From: Enterococcus montenegrensis
GTDB taxonomy: Bacteria; Bacillota; Bacilli; Lactobacillales; Enterococcaceae
DNA: 64,000 bases
Assembly (NCBI RefSeq): GCF_029983095.1
Contig: NZ_CP120467.1
Coordinates: 1-64,000 of the forward strand
Direction of reading: 5' to 3'
Shown in pieces: positions 22,537 to 30,219 of this stretch. The notes beneath the pieces were generated by a model. That model was not told the origin of the DNA. It saw only the letters and a list, made by a program, of their open reading frames with translations, and searched no databases. The position numbers and the translations under genes are program-made. The first letter of the stretch is position 1. Each line of letters opens with the position of its first letter.

Positions 22537-23406
22537 TTAAACAGGACAATCGTCAAAAATATATTCAATCCACAAAGAAGCAGTGCGCCTCGTTTCAAAA
22601 GCTTTGTATCCTTTGTGGCTATAAATATAGTCTATTTTCCATTTTCTTTGTTGCATCATTTTACTGGCAACTAACGCTTTTAGTGCATTCGTTCTCTGGT
22701 CTGGCCACAAATTACGGTTATTTGCGATATAAACTAAATCGGTCAAAGAAAGCATATAAGCTTGTGGAAACATTAATTCCGTAATATGTTTACTGATTGG
22801 CTGACTATTTGATAATCGTTGATACATATGATGCTTTAACATGTAGGCAATACCTTGCTCGATTAATTGCTCGACTTTATCATCTTTTGTTTTAGTAAAT
22901 TCAGAGTAGGTTATTAGCGCTCTGACGGTTTTTCCAATACCAATGTAACAAGGCGTGCTTTTCATACAGCCGCCAAATTTACATATTCCTTTATAGGGCC
23001 ATTTTGTTACTTTATTGCGTTGGAAAAGCTGATATTGTTTTATCCAATCCAAAGCATTTTTAACCTCTGGAGAGTCAATTTTATCTAAGCGCACATACGC
23101 TTCCAATAGCATTGCGTTGTAGCAAGGGACAATATCTTCAATCTTTCCAGTGTAGGAAAATCCCGCCGTTGTAGCTATATGCTTGTCAATAAAATGAATA
23201 ATGGTTTGTGTATAGGAAAGTCGATTTACATAAGGAATTTCTGCAAGGCTTACTAAGCGAAAAATATTAAAAAGAGCAGTTGGTTCATAATCTTTTGTCA
23301 GCTTTTTAATCAGTTGTGATTGATGTAATAAATAATCTATCGTGTTTTCAGTGAGGAATTCTTTGCGATCATTCAGTTTTCTTAATAACAAAGCTGTGTC
23401 TTCCAT
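22537..23406 (-). CDS. Hypothetical protein, possible alpha/alpha-toroid (terpenoid-cyclase-like) fold
   Basis: A 289-residue, largely helical protein that I do not recognise by name. It has no signal peptide or membrane segment. Repeated helix pairs and motifs such as FSYTGKIEDIVPCYNAMLLEAYVRL and CKFGGCMKSTPCYIGIGKTVRAL recall squalene-cyclase/prenyltransferase-type alpha/alpha toroids. Three closely spaced Cys residues (CKFGGCMKSTPC) could bind metal. It starts at an ATG with AGGAGG just upstream. It faces the jag operon convergently and shows no functional link with its neighbours. The gene is probably real; its function is unknown. Confidence 0.75.
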   Translation of the reverse strand: MEDTALLLRKLNDRKEFLTENTIDYLLHQSQLIKKLTKDYEPTALFNIFRLVSLAEIPYVNRLSYTQTIIHFIDKHIATTAGFSYTGKIEDIVPCYNAMLLEAYVRLDKIDSPEVKNALDWIKQYQLFQRNKVTKWPYKGICKFGGCMKSTPCYIGIGKTVRALITYSEFTKTKDDKVEQLIEQGIAYMLKHHMYQRLSNSQPISKHITELMFPQAYMLSLTDLVYIANNRNLWPDQRTNALKALVASKMMQQRKWKIDYIYSHKGYKAFETRRTASLWIEYIFDDCPV

Positions 23407-23777
23407 CTTTTTCCTCCTAAAAAGATTGATAACTAAATTTTAACACAGCAAAATAGTTATGAATATTTATAGATGATGAAACTTAAATTGAAGAAGGGCT
23501 TAAAGAATCAGAGAAAAAAGATAATTTTTTGTAATGGAACTCTTTTATGTCTGCCTATTTCTTTTTTTATTTTTGCCAGTCTTTTATTTTCAGTTCTTTT
23601 AAAGAAAATTAGTCGGAATTTTTTGGCAGTTAAAGAGGACTAGGCAAGCTAAATAGGCTTCTTTTTAGTTTAATAAACTTTTTTAACGTTGTTTTTTATC
23701 CTAGAAAAAATAATCGAAAAGGAGTAAGAAATCCCGATCTTATGGGCTTTTCTCAGCATAAACTCACCCGCATTTCA

Positions 23778-23806
23778 TTGACATCCCGAAAAAAACCAAG
23801 TATATT
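23778..23806 (+). promoter_or_regulatory. Strong promoter without a downstream gene
   Basis: A perfect TTGACA, a 17-nt spacer and TATATT. About 90 nt downstream there is a strong terminator, with no reading frame between them. Confidence 0.7.
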
Positions 23807-23811
23807 TTACT

Positions 23812-23901
23812 AGAAATCATTCTTATCGAAGTAAGATACGATGCCGTAGTCATTACTTTGGTCTGAAAAACGTCTGTTACGCCATTAACAGACGTTTTTT
23901 T
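23812..23901 (+). ncRNA. Possible small RNA of about 90 nt
   Basis: This is the interval between the promoter at 23778-23806 and a Rho-independent terminator (AAAACGTCTGTTA, short loop, TAACAGACGTTTT, T-run). The only ATG inside yields two codons. The transcript could be a small RNA or an attenuated leader for the small membrane protein at 24023. It resembles no RNA family I know. Confidence 0.45.
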
Positions 23902-24022
23902 GTTGCCTATAAAAGTAAATGTGGGAAGATAATTCCTTAATTTATGAGTTATAATGGTTTTTATTACAGCTGTCATATATACGCAATTCGTAATATGTAT
24001 TACGCAAGAAAGAAGGATTCAT

Positions 24023-24193
24023 GTGGCGGATTGGTTAAGTATACCTACTATTTCCTGTTTAGTTATGGGAATCAGTGTTGTGATTAAAATTATTCAGATG
24101 CTCATTTCAAAAAAGACAAAAGGTCTACTGGTTTTTTTCCTATTAGCAGTTATTTGTTTTGGTGGGTTTTTCTTTTTACAGACACTAACATAA
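24023..24193 (+). CDS. Small membrane protein of 56 residues, unknown function
   Basis: The frame from a GTG at 24023 is preceded by AGAAGGA at good spacing. This favours it over the longer frame from an ATG at 23954, which lacks an SD. The protein begins with the short polar stretch MADWLSIP. It then has two hydrophobic segments (TISCLVMGISVVIKIIQML and GLLVFFLLAVICFGGFFFLQ) separated by SKKTK, a helical hairpin with a basic loop. I do not recognise a family. It follows the possible small RNA and could be controlled by read-through of that terminator. Confidence 0.5.
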   Translation: MADWLSIPTISCLVMGISVVIKIIQMLISKKTKGLLVFFLLAVICFGGFFFLQTLT

Positions 24194-24285
24194 TCGATTA
24201 TGAACAAAGGCAATTCTGAAGTTGCTTTCACTTTTTGCCTGGGCTTTTATTTGAATCGTAGCAAGGACAACTTTTATCTTCCACC

Positions 24286-24314
24286 TTGCAACTTTTGGCG
24301 GTCTCTTTTATACT
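24286..24314 (+). promoter_or_regulatory. Promoter for a second possible small transcript
   Basis: TTGCAA, a 17-nt spacer, then TATACT. Confidence 0.55.
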
Positions 24315-24320
24315 GAAATA

Positions 24321-24487
24321 GTAATCAATAACTCGTTAGAAGAAAAAGAGGGCTATTTGTGAGTGTAACAGGTATCTAATCAGCAATTTAAAAACAAGTA
24401 AACAAAAGGTTTATTTGTGATGCTCTAGATGCCTATTCGTAAGCGCAAGATTTTAAAGACGATAGGGAAACTATCGTCTTTTTTTTT
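24321..24487 (+). ncRNA. Possible small RNA of about 165 nt
   Basis: Between the promoter at 24286-24314 and a strong terminator (AAAGACGATAG, loop GGAAA, CTATCGTCTTT, T-run) there is no reading frame that also ends before the terminator. A frame beginning MPIRKRK runs on into the repeat array and is probably accidental. I recognise no family. Confidence 0.4.
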
Positions 24488-24491
24488 GTCT

Positions 24492-24850
24492 AGCTTTATG
24501 CACGAACTCGCAGTGACAATAAGTCAAAATCTTGAGAAATTTGAAGAGCAATTTATCAAGATTGCTGTCTTATTGCGAGCGAGCTGATCGCGTGCAGATA
24601 GCTTTTCTATGTGTCTAGCTTTACAAACTAGTCCGCCAAGAAATAAGTCGAAATTTTTAAAAATTTGAAGAGCAATTTTCAAAAATCCCGTTCTTATTTT
24701 TTGCAGCCTGAGCAAGTTTGTACAGCTTTTCTATATGTCTAGCTTTACCAACGAACTTCCTACGGCAATAAGCTAAATTTCAAGAAATTTGGGAAACAAT
24801 TTAATGAAATTCTGTCTTATCGCTTGGAAGTTAAACGCGTTTGTACAGCT
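24492..24850 (+). repeat. Repeat array 3: three hairpin modules, order B-C-B
   Basis: Modules lie at 24492-24603 (B), 24617-24727 (C) and 24741-24850 (B), a period of 124-125 bp. The linkers are TTTCTATGTGTCT and TTTCTATATGTCT. Outer arms differ from those in arrays 1 and 2 but still pair: TGCACG with CGTGCA, ACAAACT with AAGTTTGT, and AACTTCC with GGAAGTT. The array lies directly upstream of the MutS-like gene and starts right after the possible small RNA terminator. Confidence 0.85.
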
Positions 24851-24917
24851 TTTCTATCATCATTCTAACGAGGCTTTTTTGCGTTTAGAATAGGGTCTAA
24901 GCAAGAAAGGAATTCAA

Positions 24918-26804
24918 ATGAAAAACGTATTAACTGAAACGGAATTTACCAAAATTCGAACTTTAATCAGCCAGACGGCGATTAGTGATAAAGGGAAAGA
25001 AACCATTTTAAAAAGAGATCCTGCCACACAAATCCGCACTGTACGCAATTGGTTAGAGGAAACACAAGAGGCTATGACAATTCTAGCTTCTGGTCAGCAT
25101 ATTCCTTTGATGGGTTTGACGCAAATCGGTCATTTAACGCAAAAAGTTTCAAAGGGGCAAATTTTAGAGCCAAGTGAGCTAACAGAATACAGCGACTTTT
25201 TACGCTCCTTTCAACTGATTCAAAAATTATTACAAAAAAATTCCTATCAAGTGCCGAATCTTTTTGCTTACAGTCAGCAGCTGGGGGATTTTACCGAAAT
25301 TACCAGAGAAATTACGGGAATGGTCAACGGCACGCGCTTAAATAGCGACAGTAGCCGCCAATTACGCAAAGCCCGCAATCAAGTGCAAAAAATTGAAGGA
25401 GAAATCGAGACGGCCTTACAAAAATATTTGCGCAATGGTACCACGCAAAAATATTTACAAGAACGCTTAATTTTGAAAAAAGGCGAGCGGTACACATTAC
25501 CAGTCAAAGCAGAGTTTCAAAATAAAATTGCCGGTACGATTATTGAACGCTCCAATAAAGGGACGACGGTTTTTGTGGAACCTAGTAATATTGCTCGTCT
25601 GAATGAAAAATTAATTTTGGCACAAGCAGAAGAAGTCGCAGAAGTTTATCAGCTTTTGGCGTATTTGACCGGCTTATTGGCAGCGTCCCAAGATAAAATT
25701 TCTTATAGTTTAGAAATTGTGGTGGAACTAGATATTATTTTTGCCCGGGCCAAATATTCCCGCAGTATTGATGGCGTGAAAATCGCCGTCAACGATGAAG
25801 AAATTTTACATGTATCAAATGTCACCCATCCTTTATTAGGCAAAAACGCCGTACCATTATCGGTTTCATTAGGCAAAGATGCCAGAGGGCTGATTATTAC
25901 CGGTCCCAATGCAGGGGGAAAAACGGTGGTGTTAAAAACGCTGGCATTAACGTGTCTACTAACAGCTTTTGGCGTGTTGGTTCATCATGATGGCAATAGC
26001 AACATCGCGATTTTCAAAGAGATCTTAATTGATATTGGCGATCAACAAGATATGGAGAACGCTTTGAGTACATTTTCGGGTCATATGCAAAATATCGCCG
26101 AAATTTTACGCCACACCAAACGTCAGACTTTGGTTTTACTCGATGAAATTGGTAGCGGAACAGAGCCCAATGAAGGTGCAGCGCTAGGCATTGCGATTAT
26201 GGAGCAGATGTATCAAAATGGCGCACTGGTAGTGGCGACCACCCATTATGGCGAAATTAAAGATTTTGCCTTAGCTCATGAAGATTTTAAAACAGCAGCG
26301 ATGGCTTTTGATGCGAAAACCTTAACGCCTAAATATCAACTTTTGATGAATGCTGTGGGCAGCAGTAACGCCTTTTGGATTGCAGAAAAAATGCAGCTGC
26401 AAAAAGACGTGATTGATCGCAGTCGTCAATTATTGCAGCAAAAAGAATATGGAGGGAAAAAGCGAGAATTCAAAAATATTAGCCAAGGCAATGCATCACG
26501 GGCGAAATTGCCACAATTTCAAAAAGGTGATCGGGTCGTTGCACCAGAAAATGTGACCGCATTGTTTTATGAAGCAGATGGTGAAGAAGGAATTTTGTAT
26601 TCGAATAACGAATTCTTTTCAGTCCCGCTGCGGCGCTTGCATCTGGAAATGGCAGCGGAAAAACTATATCCCCTTGATTATGACGTTGAAAGTTTGTTTC
26701 ACGATTTTCACGAAGAAAAATTCAAACGAGATTTAACACGGGGTTCCAAAAAAGCGCATCACAAATTACGTAAAATGGAAAAAGCGCGACGAGAAAAGCT
26801 TTAG
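24918..26804 (+). CDS. MutS2-like ATPase without Smr domain
   Basis: A 628-residue member of the MutS superfamily with a MutS2-type helical core (residues ~1-300: REITGMVNGTRLNSDSSRQLRKARNQVQKIE and GTTVFVEPSNIARLNEKL). The ABC ATPase has Walker A GPNAGGKTVVLKTL near residue 330, the STFSGHMQN signature near 385 and Walker B LVLLDEIGSGTEPNEG near 405. The switch region is ATTHYGEIK. It is about 150 residues shorter than MutS2/RqcU. It stops in a Lys/Arg-rich tail without the Smr nuclease domain. A role in ribosome rescue or DNA recombination, as for MutS2, is an inference. It has its own SD (AAAGGA) and a terminator. Confidence 0.88.
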   Translation: MKNVLTETEFTKIRTLISQTAISDKGKETILKRDPATQIRTVRNWLEETQEAMTILASGQHIPLMGLTQIGHLTQKVSKGQILEPSELTEYSDFLRSFQLIQKLLQKNSYQVPNLFAYSQQLGDFTEITREITGMVNGTRLNSDSSRQLRKARNQVQKIEGEIETALQKYLRNGTTQKYLQERLILKKGERYTLPVKAEFQNKIAGTIIERSNKGTTVFVEPSNIARLNEKLILAQAEEVAEVYQLLAYLTGLLAASQDKISYSLEIVVELDIIFARAKYSRSIDGVKIAVNDEEILHVSNVTHPLLGKNAVPLSVSLGKDARGLIITGPNAGGKTVVLKTLALTCLLTAFGVLVHHDGNSNIAIFKEILIDIGDQQDMENALSTFSGHMQNIAEILRHTKRQTLVLLDEIGSGTEPNEGAALGIAIMEQMYQNGALVVATTHYGEIKDFALAHEDFKTAAMAFDAKTLTPKYQLLMNAVGSSNAFWIAEKMQLQKDVIDRSRQLLQQKEYGGKKREFKNISQGNASRAKLPQFQKGDRVVAPENVTALFYEADGEEGILYSNNEFFSVPLRRLHLEMAAEKLYPLDYDVESLFHDFHEEKFKRDLTRGSKKAHHKLRKMEKARREKL

Positions 26805-26815
26805 AATAGTGCTAG

Positions 26816-26849
26816 AAAAAGAGTGGAATATTTTCTGCTCTTTTTTTTT
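26816..26849 (+). terminator. Terminator of the MutS-like gene
   Basis: AAAAAGAGTGGAA pairs imperfectly with TTTTCTGCTCTTTTT, followed by a T-run. Confidence 0.75.
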
Positions 26850-26870
26850 GCGGTGTAAATAAAACATATT

Positions 26871-26933
26871 TTGAAATTAAATTTATTTATTTTTTAAAAA
26901 TATATTGAAACTAAATTTCTGATATTGTATGAT
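26871..26933 (+). promoter_or_regulatory. Promoter and probable RpiR operator of the PTS-nanE operon
   Basis: The promoter is TTGAAA (26905-26910), 17 nt, TATGAT (26928-26933). TTGAAATTAAATTT (26871) and TTGAAACTAAATTT (26905) are near-identical direct repeats 34 bp apart. Each is close to the palindrome GAAAnnnnnTTTC. The second overlaps the -35 box, so a bound repressor would block polymerase. The repressor is probably the RpiR-family protein encoded by the last gene. Confidence 0.6.
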
Positions 26934-26999
26934 GCAAGCATAGCAAGAAATAAATCGCTAAAAAATGTAATCGATTTAAATATGAGAAAGGAAGATAAA

Positions 27000-27383
27000 A
27001 TGCGTGCAATTGTATTGGTAGGCCATGGGGCTGGATGCACCGGTATGCAACAGTCAGCGGAAATGATTTTGGGAAAACAGGAGAACCTTTTTGCAGTACC
27101 GTTACAACCAGAAGAAAATAGTACAGACTATATTGAAAAATTGACTGCTTTTTGTCAGCAATTGAATGAGGATTACACTCAAATTTTATTTTTGGCAGAC
27201 ATAAAAGGAGGGACACCAGCAAAAGCAGCAGCATTAGTTAGTAAACAGCAACAATTAAATGGCAGTCAATTGATTATGGGGTATCATTTGGCTTTGATTT
27301 TATCCAGCTGTTTAGATGTACAAAAAAATGCAAGCGATTTAATTTTCGAAACGACGCCAATGATTCAAGAGTTTAACTTATAA
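27000..27383 (+). CDS. PTS mannose-family EIIA component
   Basis: Phosphoryl carrier of a mannose-class PTS, 127 residues. It starts with the family pattern MRAIVLVGHGAGCTGMQQSAEMILG; the His in VGHG is the phosphorylated residue. The second landmark is FLADIKGGTPAKAA. I place the start at 27000 because AAAGGA lies just upstream. Longer in-frame starts would put this SD inside the gene. It is the first gene of a five-gene operon (EIIA, EIIB, EIIC-EIID, nanE, rpiR). Confidence 0.9.
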   Translation: MRAIVLVGHGAGCTGMQQSAEMILGKQENLFAVPLQPEENSTDYIEKLTAFCQQLNEDYTQILFLADIKGGTPAKAAALVSKQQQLNGSQLIMGYHLALILSSCLDVQKNASDLIFETTPMIQEFNL

Positions 27384-27402
27384 AAGAAAAGAGGAAAAAA
27401 GA

Positions 27403-27870
27403 ATGAGTATTAATTTAACAAGAATCGATGAACGGCTAATTCATGGACAAGTGGCTTATTCATGGTCTGTTGCTTATCCTTGTGACGAGATTGTGGTAAT
27501 TGATGATCAAGCAGCAAATGATGAGATGCAAAAAATGTTACTGGAAATGGCTGTACCAGAAGGAAAAGGCTTTAAATTACTTACTGTAGCTGAAGGAATT
27601 GCATATTTTTCAAACGATAATGGCTTGAAATCATTTCTGGTTATTAAAGATCCGGCAATTATTTATGAGTTAGTAAAAGCAGGAATTTATTTTGACAGTA
27701 TCAATGTTGGGGGCATGTACTTTAAAGAAGGCAAAAAAGAGATTACTAAAACAGTATATGTTGATGAAAGAGATGTTGCCGTTTTTAAAGAATTAGCCCA
27801 CGCAGGTGTGAAATTAGACGTAAGAACAGCGCCTGGAGACAAATCAATTGAGCTTAGTAGTGTGATTTAA
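27403..27870 (+). CDS. PTS mannose-family EIIB component
   Basis: A 155-residue cytoplasmic phosphoryl-transfer protein. The sequence MSINLTRIDERLIHGQVAYSW contains the phosphorylated His of EIIB-Man proteins. The Rossmann-like fold continues through CDEIVVIDDQAANDEMQKMLL and DSINVGGMYFKEGKKEI. It begins 19 bp after the EIIA gene with a GAGGAAAA SD. It passes phosphate from EIIA to the sugar during transport by the fused membrane component downstream. Confidence 0.95.
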   Translation: MSINLTRIDERLIHGQVAYSWSVAYPCDEIVVIDDQAANDEMQKMLLEMAVPEGKGFKLLTVAEGIAYFSNDNGLKSFLVIKDPAIIYELVKAGIYFDSINVGGMYFKEGKKEITKTVYVDERDVAVFKELAHAGVKLDVRTAPGDKSIELSSVI

Positions 27871-27925
27871 GTTTAAGAAATACAAAATTTTGACGGGGAA
27901 GTTTAATTAGCATAGGGGGAGAATA

Positions 27926-29500
27926 ATGACTTTATTCAGCGGGATCTTGTTGAGTATTTTTGTCGCAATTTTAATTACAGAAAATTATGGTTATGGCTAT
28001 TGGATGATTTCACGACCTATTTTTGCCGGTCCATTGATTGGGTTAGTCATGGGTGACTTACAAACTGGTCTGCAAGTGGGAGCAAGTGTTGAATTGATGT
28101 TTATGGGAGTTTTACCAATTGGGGGATCTGTGCCACCTAATGCACAAATTGCCGGTATTATTGGTACGATTTACGCCATCCAAGCTGGCTCACCAGCTCT
28201 TGGTATTTCTTTGGCACTACCAATTGGGATTTTAGCGCAATTTTTAATCATGTTAGCTTGGAACATTAATATTTTCTTGGTTCATAAGGCTGATTCTGCA
28301 ATTAAAGAAGGCAAAACAAAAACGCTAGAAAAATTACATTTGGCTGGCGTGCTCGTTTTCTTTAGTGTGTTTTTCGTGGCCTCTTTTATGGCCATTCAAT
28401 TTGGTAGCGAGTTTGTAAAACAAATTAATGATGCTTTACCAGTTTGGGTTTCAGGTGGATTAACGATTGCATCTGGTCTTTTACCGGCAATTGGGATGGC
28501 CATGCTATTAAAAATGATGGATTTCAAAAAGTTTTGGCCGTTCTTTTTAATTGGTTTTGTTTTATCTGTCTATTTGAAATTAGATGTGTTGGCTGTTTCC
28601 TTATTGGGAGCCGGTGTTGCAGCGGGGGCTGGGGCTTTGAGAAAAGGAGAGAATCAAACGGCACAAAATTTACCAACAGAAGAAGGGCCAACAGATTACA
28701 ATCTCTTGGCTAAAAAAGATTTATGGCGCGTTTTTGCCCGTTCTTTTTTCAGTATGGCGACGATCAATTACGAGCGTTACATCAGTTTAGGCTTTGATTA
28801 TGCCATGATTCCAGTTTTGCAAAAATTATATAAAGACGAAACCGAGTACCAAAAAGCACTACAACGACATAATGAATTCTTTAATTGCCACCCGTATACC
28901 ACCAATATCGTTATGGGGGTTTCAATTGCCTTAGAAGAACAAAAAGCGTTAGGAAAACCAATTACAGACGAAACGATTTCATCAACAAAAACGGCCTTAA
29001 TGGGTCCTTTATCTGGAATTGGCGACTCTGTTTTTAAAGCAACATTTATGACAATTTTTGCTGCTGTGGGGGCTGGGTTAGCTCTAAACGGGAACATTTT
29101 GGGACCAATAATTTTTATCGTTCCTAATATTTTTCTAAATGTTGCCACGCGTTATCTAGGTGTATTTTGGGGATATAAATTTGGGGTTAAATTAATTGCC
29201 AAGATGAAAAATTCAGATTTAATTAAAAACTTTGTTCAAGGAGCGACCATCGTGGGGATGATGGTTACAGGCTCGATGGTCGTTAATTTTGTCAAAATCG
29301 AACTGACTGCTCAATGGGACAATGCCGGTAAAGAAATTGTCTTGCAGGATTTAATTAATCAAATTTTTCCAGGTCTTTTACCATTAATCATCACGCTTAT
29401 TTTTTATTGGGCCTTAATGAAGAATAAAAAAGCAATTTATTGGTTGATGTTAGCCTGCTTTGTAATTGGCTTACTTGGAAAATTAACGGGAATTTTATAG
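27926..29500 (+). CDS. Fused PTS mannose-family EIIC-EIID membrane transporter
   Basis: Normally two proteins, here one of 524 residues. Residues ~1-245 are EIIC (MTLFSGILLSIFVAILITEN, GLQVGASVELMFMGVLPIGG). After a polar linker (GENQTAQNLPTEEGPTDYN), residues ~255-524 are EIID (LAKKDLWRVFARSFFSMATINYE; FNCHPYTTNIVMGVSIALEEQ; KTALMGPLSGIGDSVF). The frame is continuous, with no sign of a sequencing error at the junction. Nearby nanE suggests N-acetylmannosamine or a related amino sugar as substrate. This is inferred from context. Confidence 0.93.
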   Translation: MTLFSGILLSIFVAILITENYGYGYWMISRPIFAGPLIGLVMGDLQTGLQVGASVELMFMGVLPIGGSVPPNAQIAGIIGTIYAIQAGSPALGISLALPIGILAQFLIMLAWNINIFLVHKADSAIKEGKTKTLEKLHLAGVLVFFSVFFVASFMAIQFGSEFVKQINDALPVWVSGGLTIASGLLPAIGMAMLLKMMDFKKFWPFFLIGFVLSVYLKLDVLAVSLLGAGVAAGAGALRKGENQTAQNLPTEEGPTDYNLLAKKDLWRVFARSFFSMATINYERYISLGFDYAMIPVLQKLYKDETEYQKALQRHNEFFNCHPYTTNIVMGVSIALEEQKALGKPITDETISSTKTALMGPLSGIGDSVFKATFMTIFAAVGAGLALNGNILGPIIFIVPNIFLNVATRYLGVFWGYKFGVKLIAKMKNSDLIKNFVQGATIVGMMVTGSMVVNFVKIELTAQWDNAGKEIVLQDLINQIFPGLLPLIITLIFYWALMKNKKAIYWLMLACFVIGLLGKLTGIL

Positions 29501-29518
29501 ACAAATGGGAGAATGCAG

Positions 29519-30205
29519 ATGAAAAAAGAAGTTATGGCACAAATTAAAAATGGTGTGATTGTTTCATGTCAGGCACGTAAAGGCTGGCCAATGTATGGCA
29601 AAGATATTATGGCTGCTTTTGCCAATGCCGCTGCAGTAGGTGGTGCTGTGGGAATACGAGCGACCGAACCGGAAAATATTGCAGCAATTAAGACAGAAGT
29701 AAAACTACCAATGATAGGTATTTACAAACAGTGGTTTGAAGGCTACGATGTTTATATCACTCCGACTTTTGCGAGTTGTGAAGCTATTATTCAAGCTGGT
29801 GCAGATATCGTCGCACTAGATGGTACGAAGCGGCCACGACCCAATGGTGAAAAATTGGTTGATATTATTGCGAAGGTTCATGAACAATATCCAGAGATCA
29901 TTGTAATGGCTGACTGTGATAGTGTCGAAAGTGGAGTATATGCTGAAAATTGTGGTGCAGATCTCGTATCAACTACTTTAGCAGGCTATACAGAGGAAAC
30001 AAAAAATAATACCACGTTTAACCCTGATCTGATTTGTGAATTGGTAGAAAAAATTACAGTGCCAATTATTGCAGAAGGACATATTACTTCTGTGAATGAC
30101 TTAAAAGCAGCATATAAAGCTGGTGCTTATTCTGTTGTAATTGGAACAGCAATTACACGACCAGAAGTAATTACAAAAAAATTTGTAACAAGCTTAGAAA
30201 ACTAA
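29519..30205 (+). CDS. nanE: N-acetylmannosamine-6-phosphate 2-epimerase
   Basis: Converts ManNAc-6-P to GlcNAc-6-P so that it can enter amino-sugar catabolism. The TIM-barrel protein carries NanE landmarks: IVSCQARKGWPMYG, VGIRATEPENI, ADIVALDGTKRPRPNG, MADCDSVESG, DLVSTTLAGYTEET and PIIAEGHITSVNDLKAAYKAGA. ATGs at 29513 and 29519 are both in frame. The GGGAG SD at 29507 is better spaced for the second, giving 228 residues. Its place behind a PTS implies that the imported sugar arrives as ManNAc-6-P or a related ester. The remaining pathway genes are not in this window. Confidence 0.95.
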   Translation: MKKEVMAQIKNGVIVSCQARKGWPMYGKDIMAAFANAAAVGGAVGIRATEPENIAAIKTEVKLPMIGIYKQWFEGYDVYITPTFASCEAIIQAGADIVALDGTKRPRPNGEKLVDIIAKVHEQYPEIIVMADCDSVESGVYAENCGADLVSTTLAGYTEETKNNTTFNPDLICELVEKITVPIIAEGHITSVNDLKAAYKAGAYSVVIGTAITRPEVITKKFVTSLEN

Positions 30206-30219
30206 TTTGAGGTGAAGAA

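Larger units (their letters stand above)
23407..24022. other. Intergenic region with a promoter and terminator but no clear ORF
   Basis: The left 370 bp are AT-rich and show nothing definite. A 22-codon hydrophobic frame near 23534 has no convincing SD. The right part holds the promoter and terminator of a possible small RNA. Confidence 0.45.

Noticed and set aside
23534..23602. 22-codon hydrophobic frame beginning MELFYVCLF
   Set aside because: There is no ribosome-binding site, and T-rich DNA produces hydrophobic frames by chance.
24429..24585. Coding frame beginning MPIRKRKILKTIGK
   Set aside because: It runs through a terminator T-run into repeat array 3, has no SD and has an arbitrary composition; most likely accidental.
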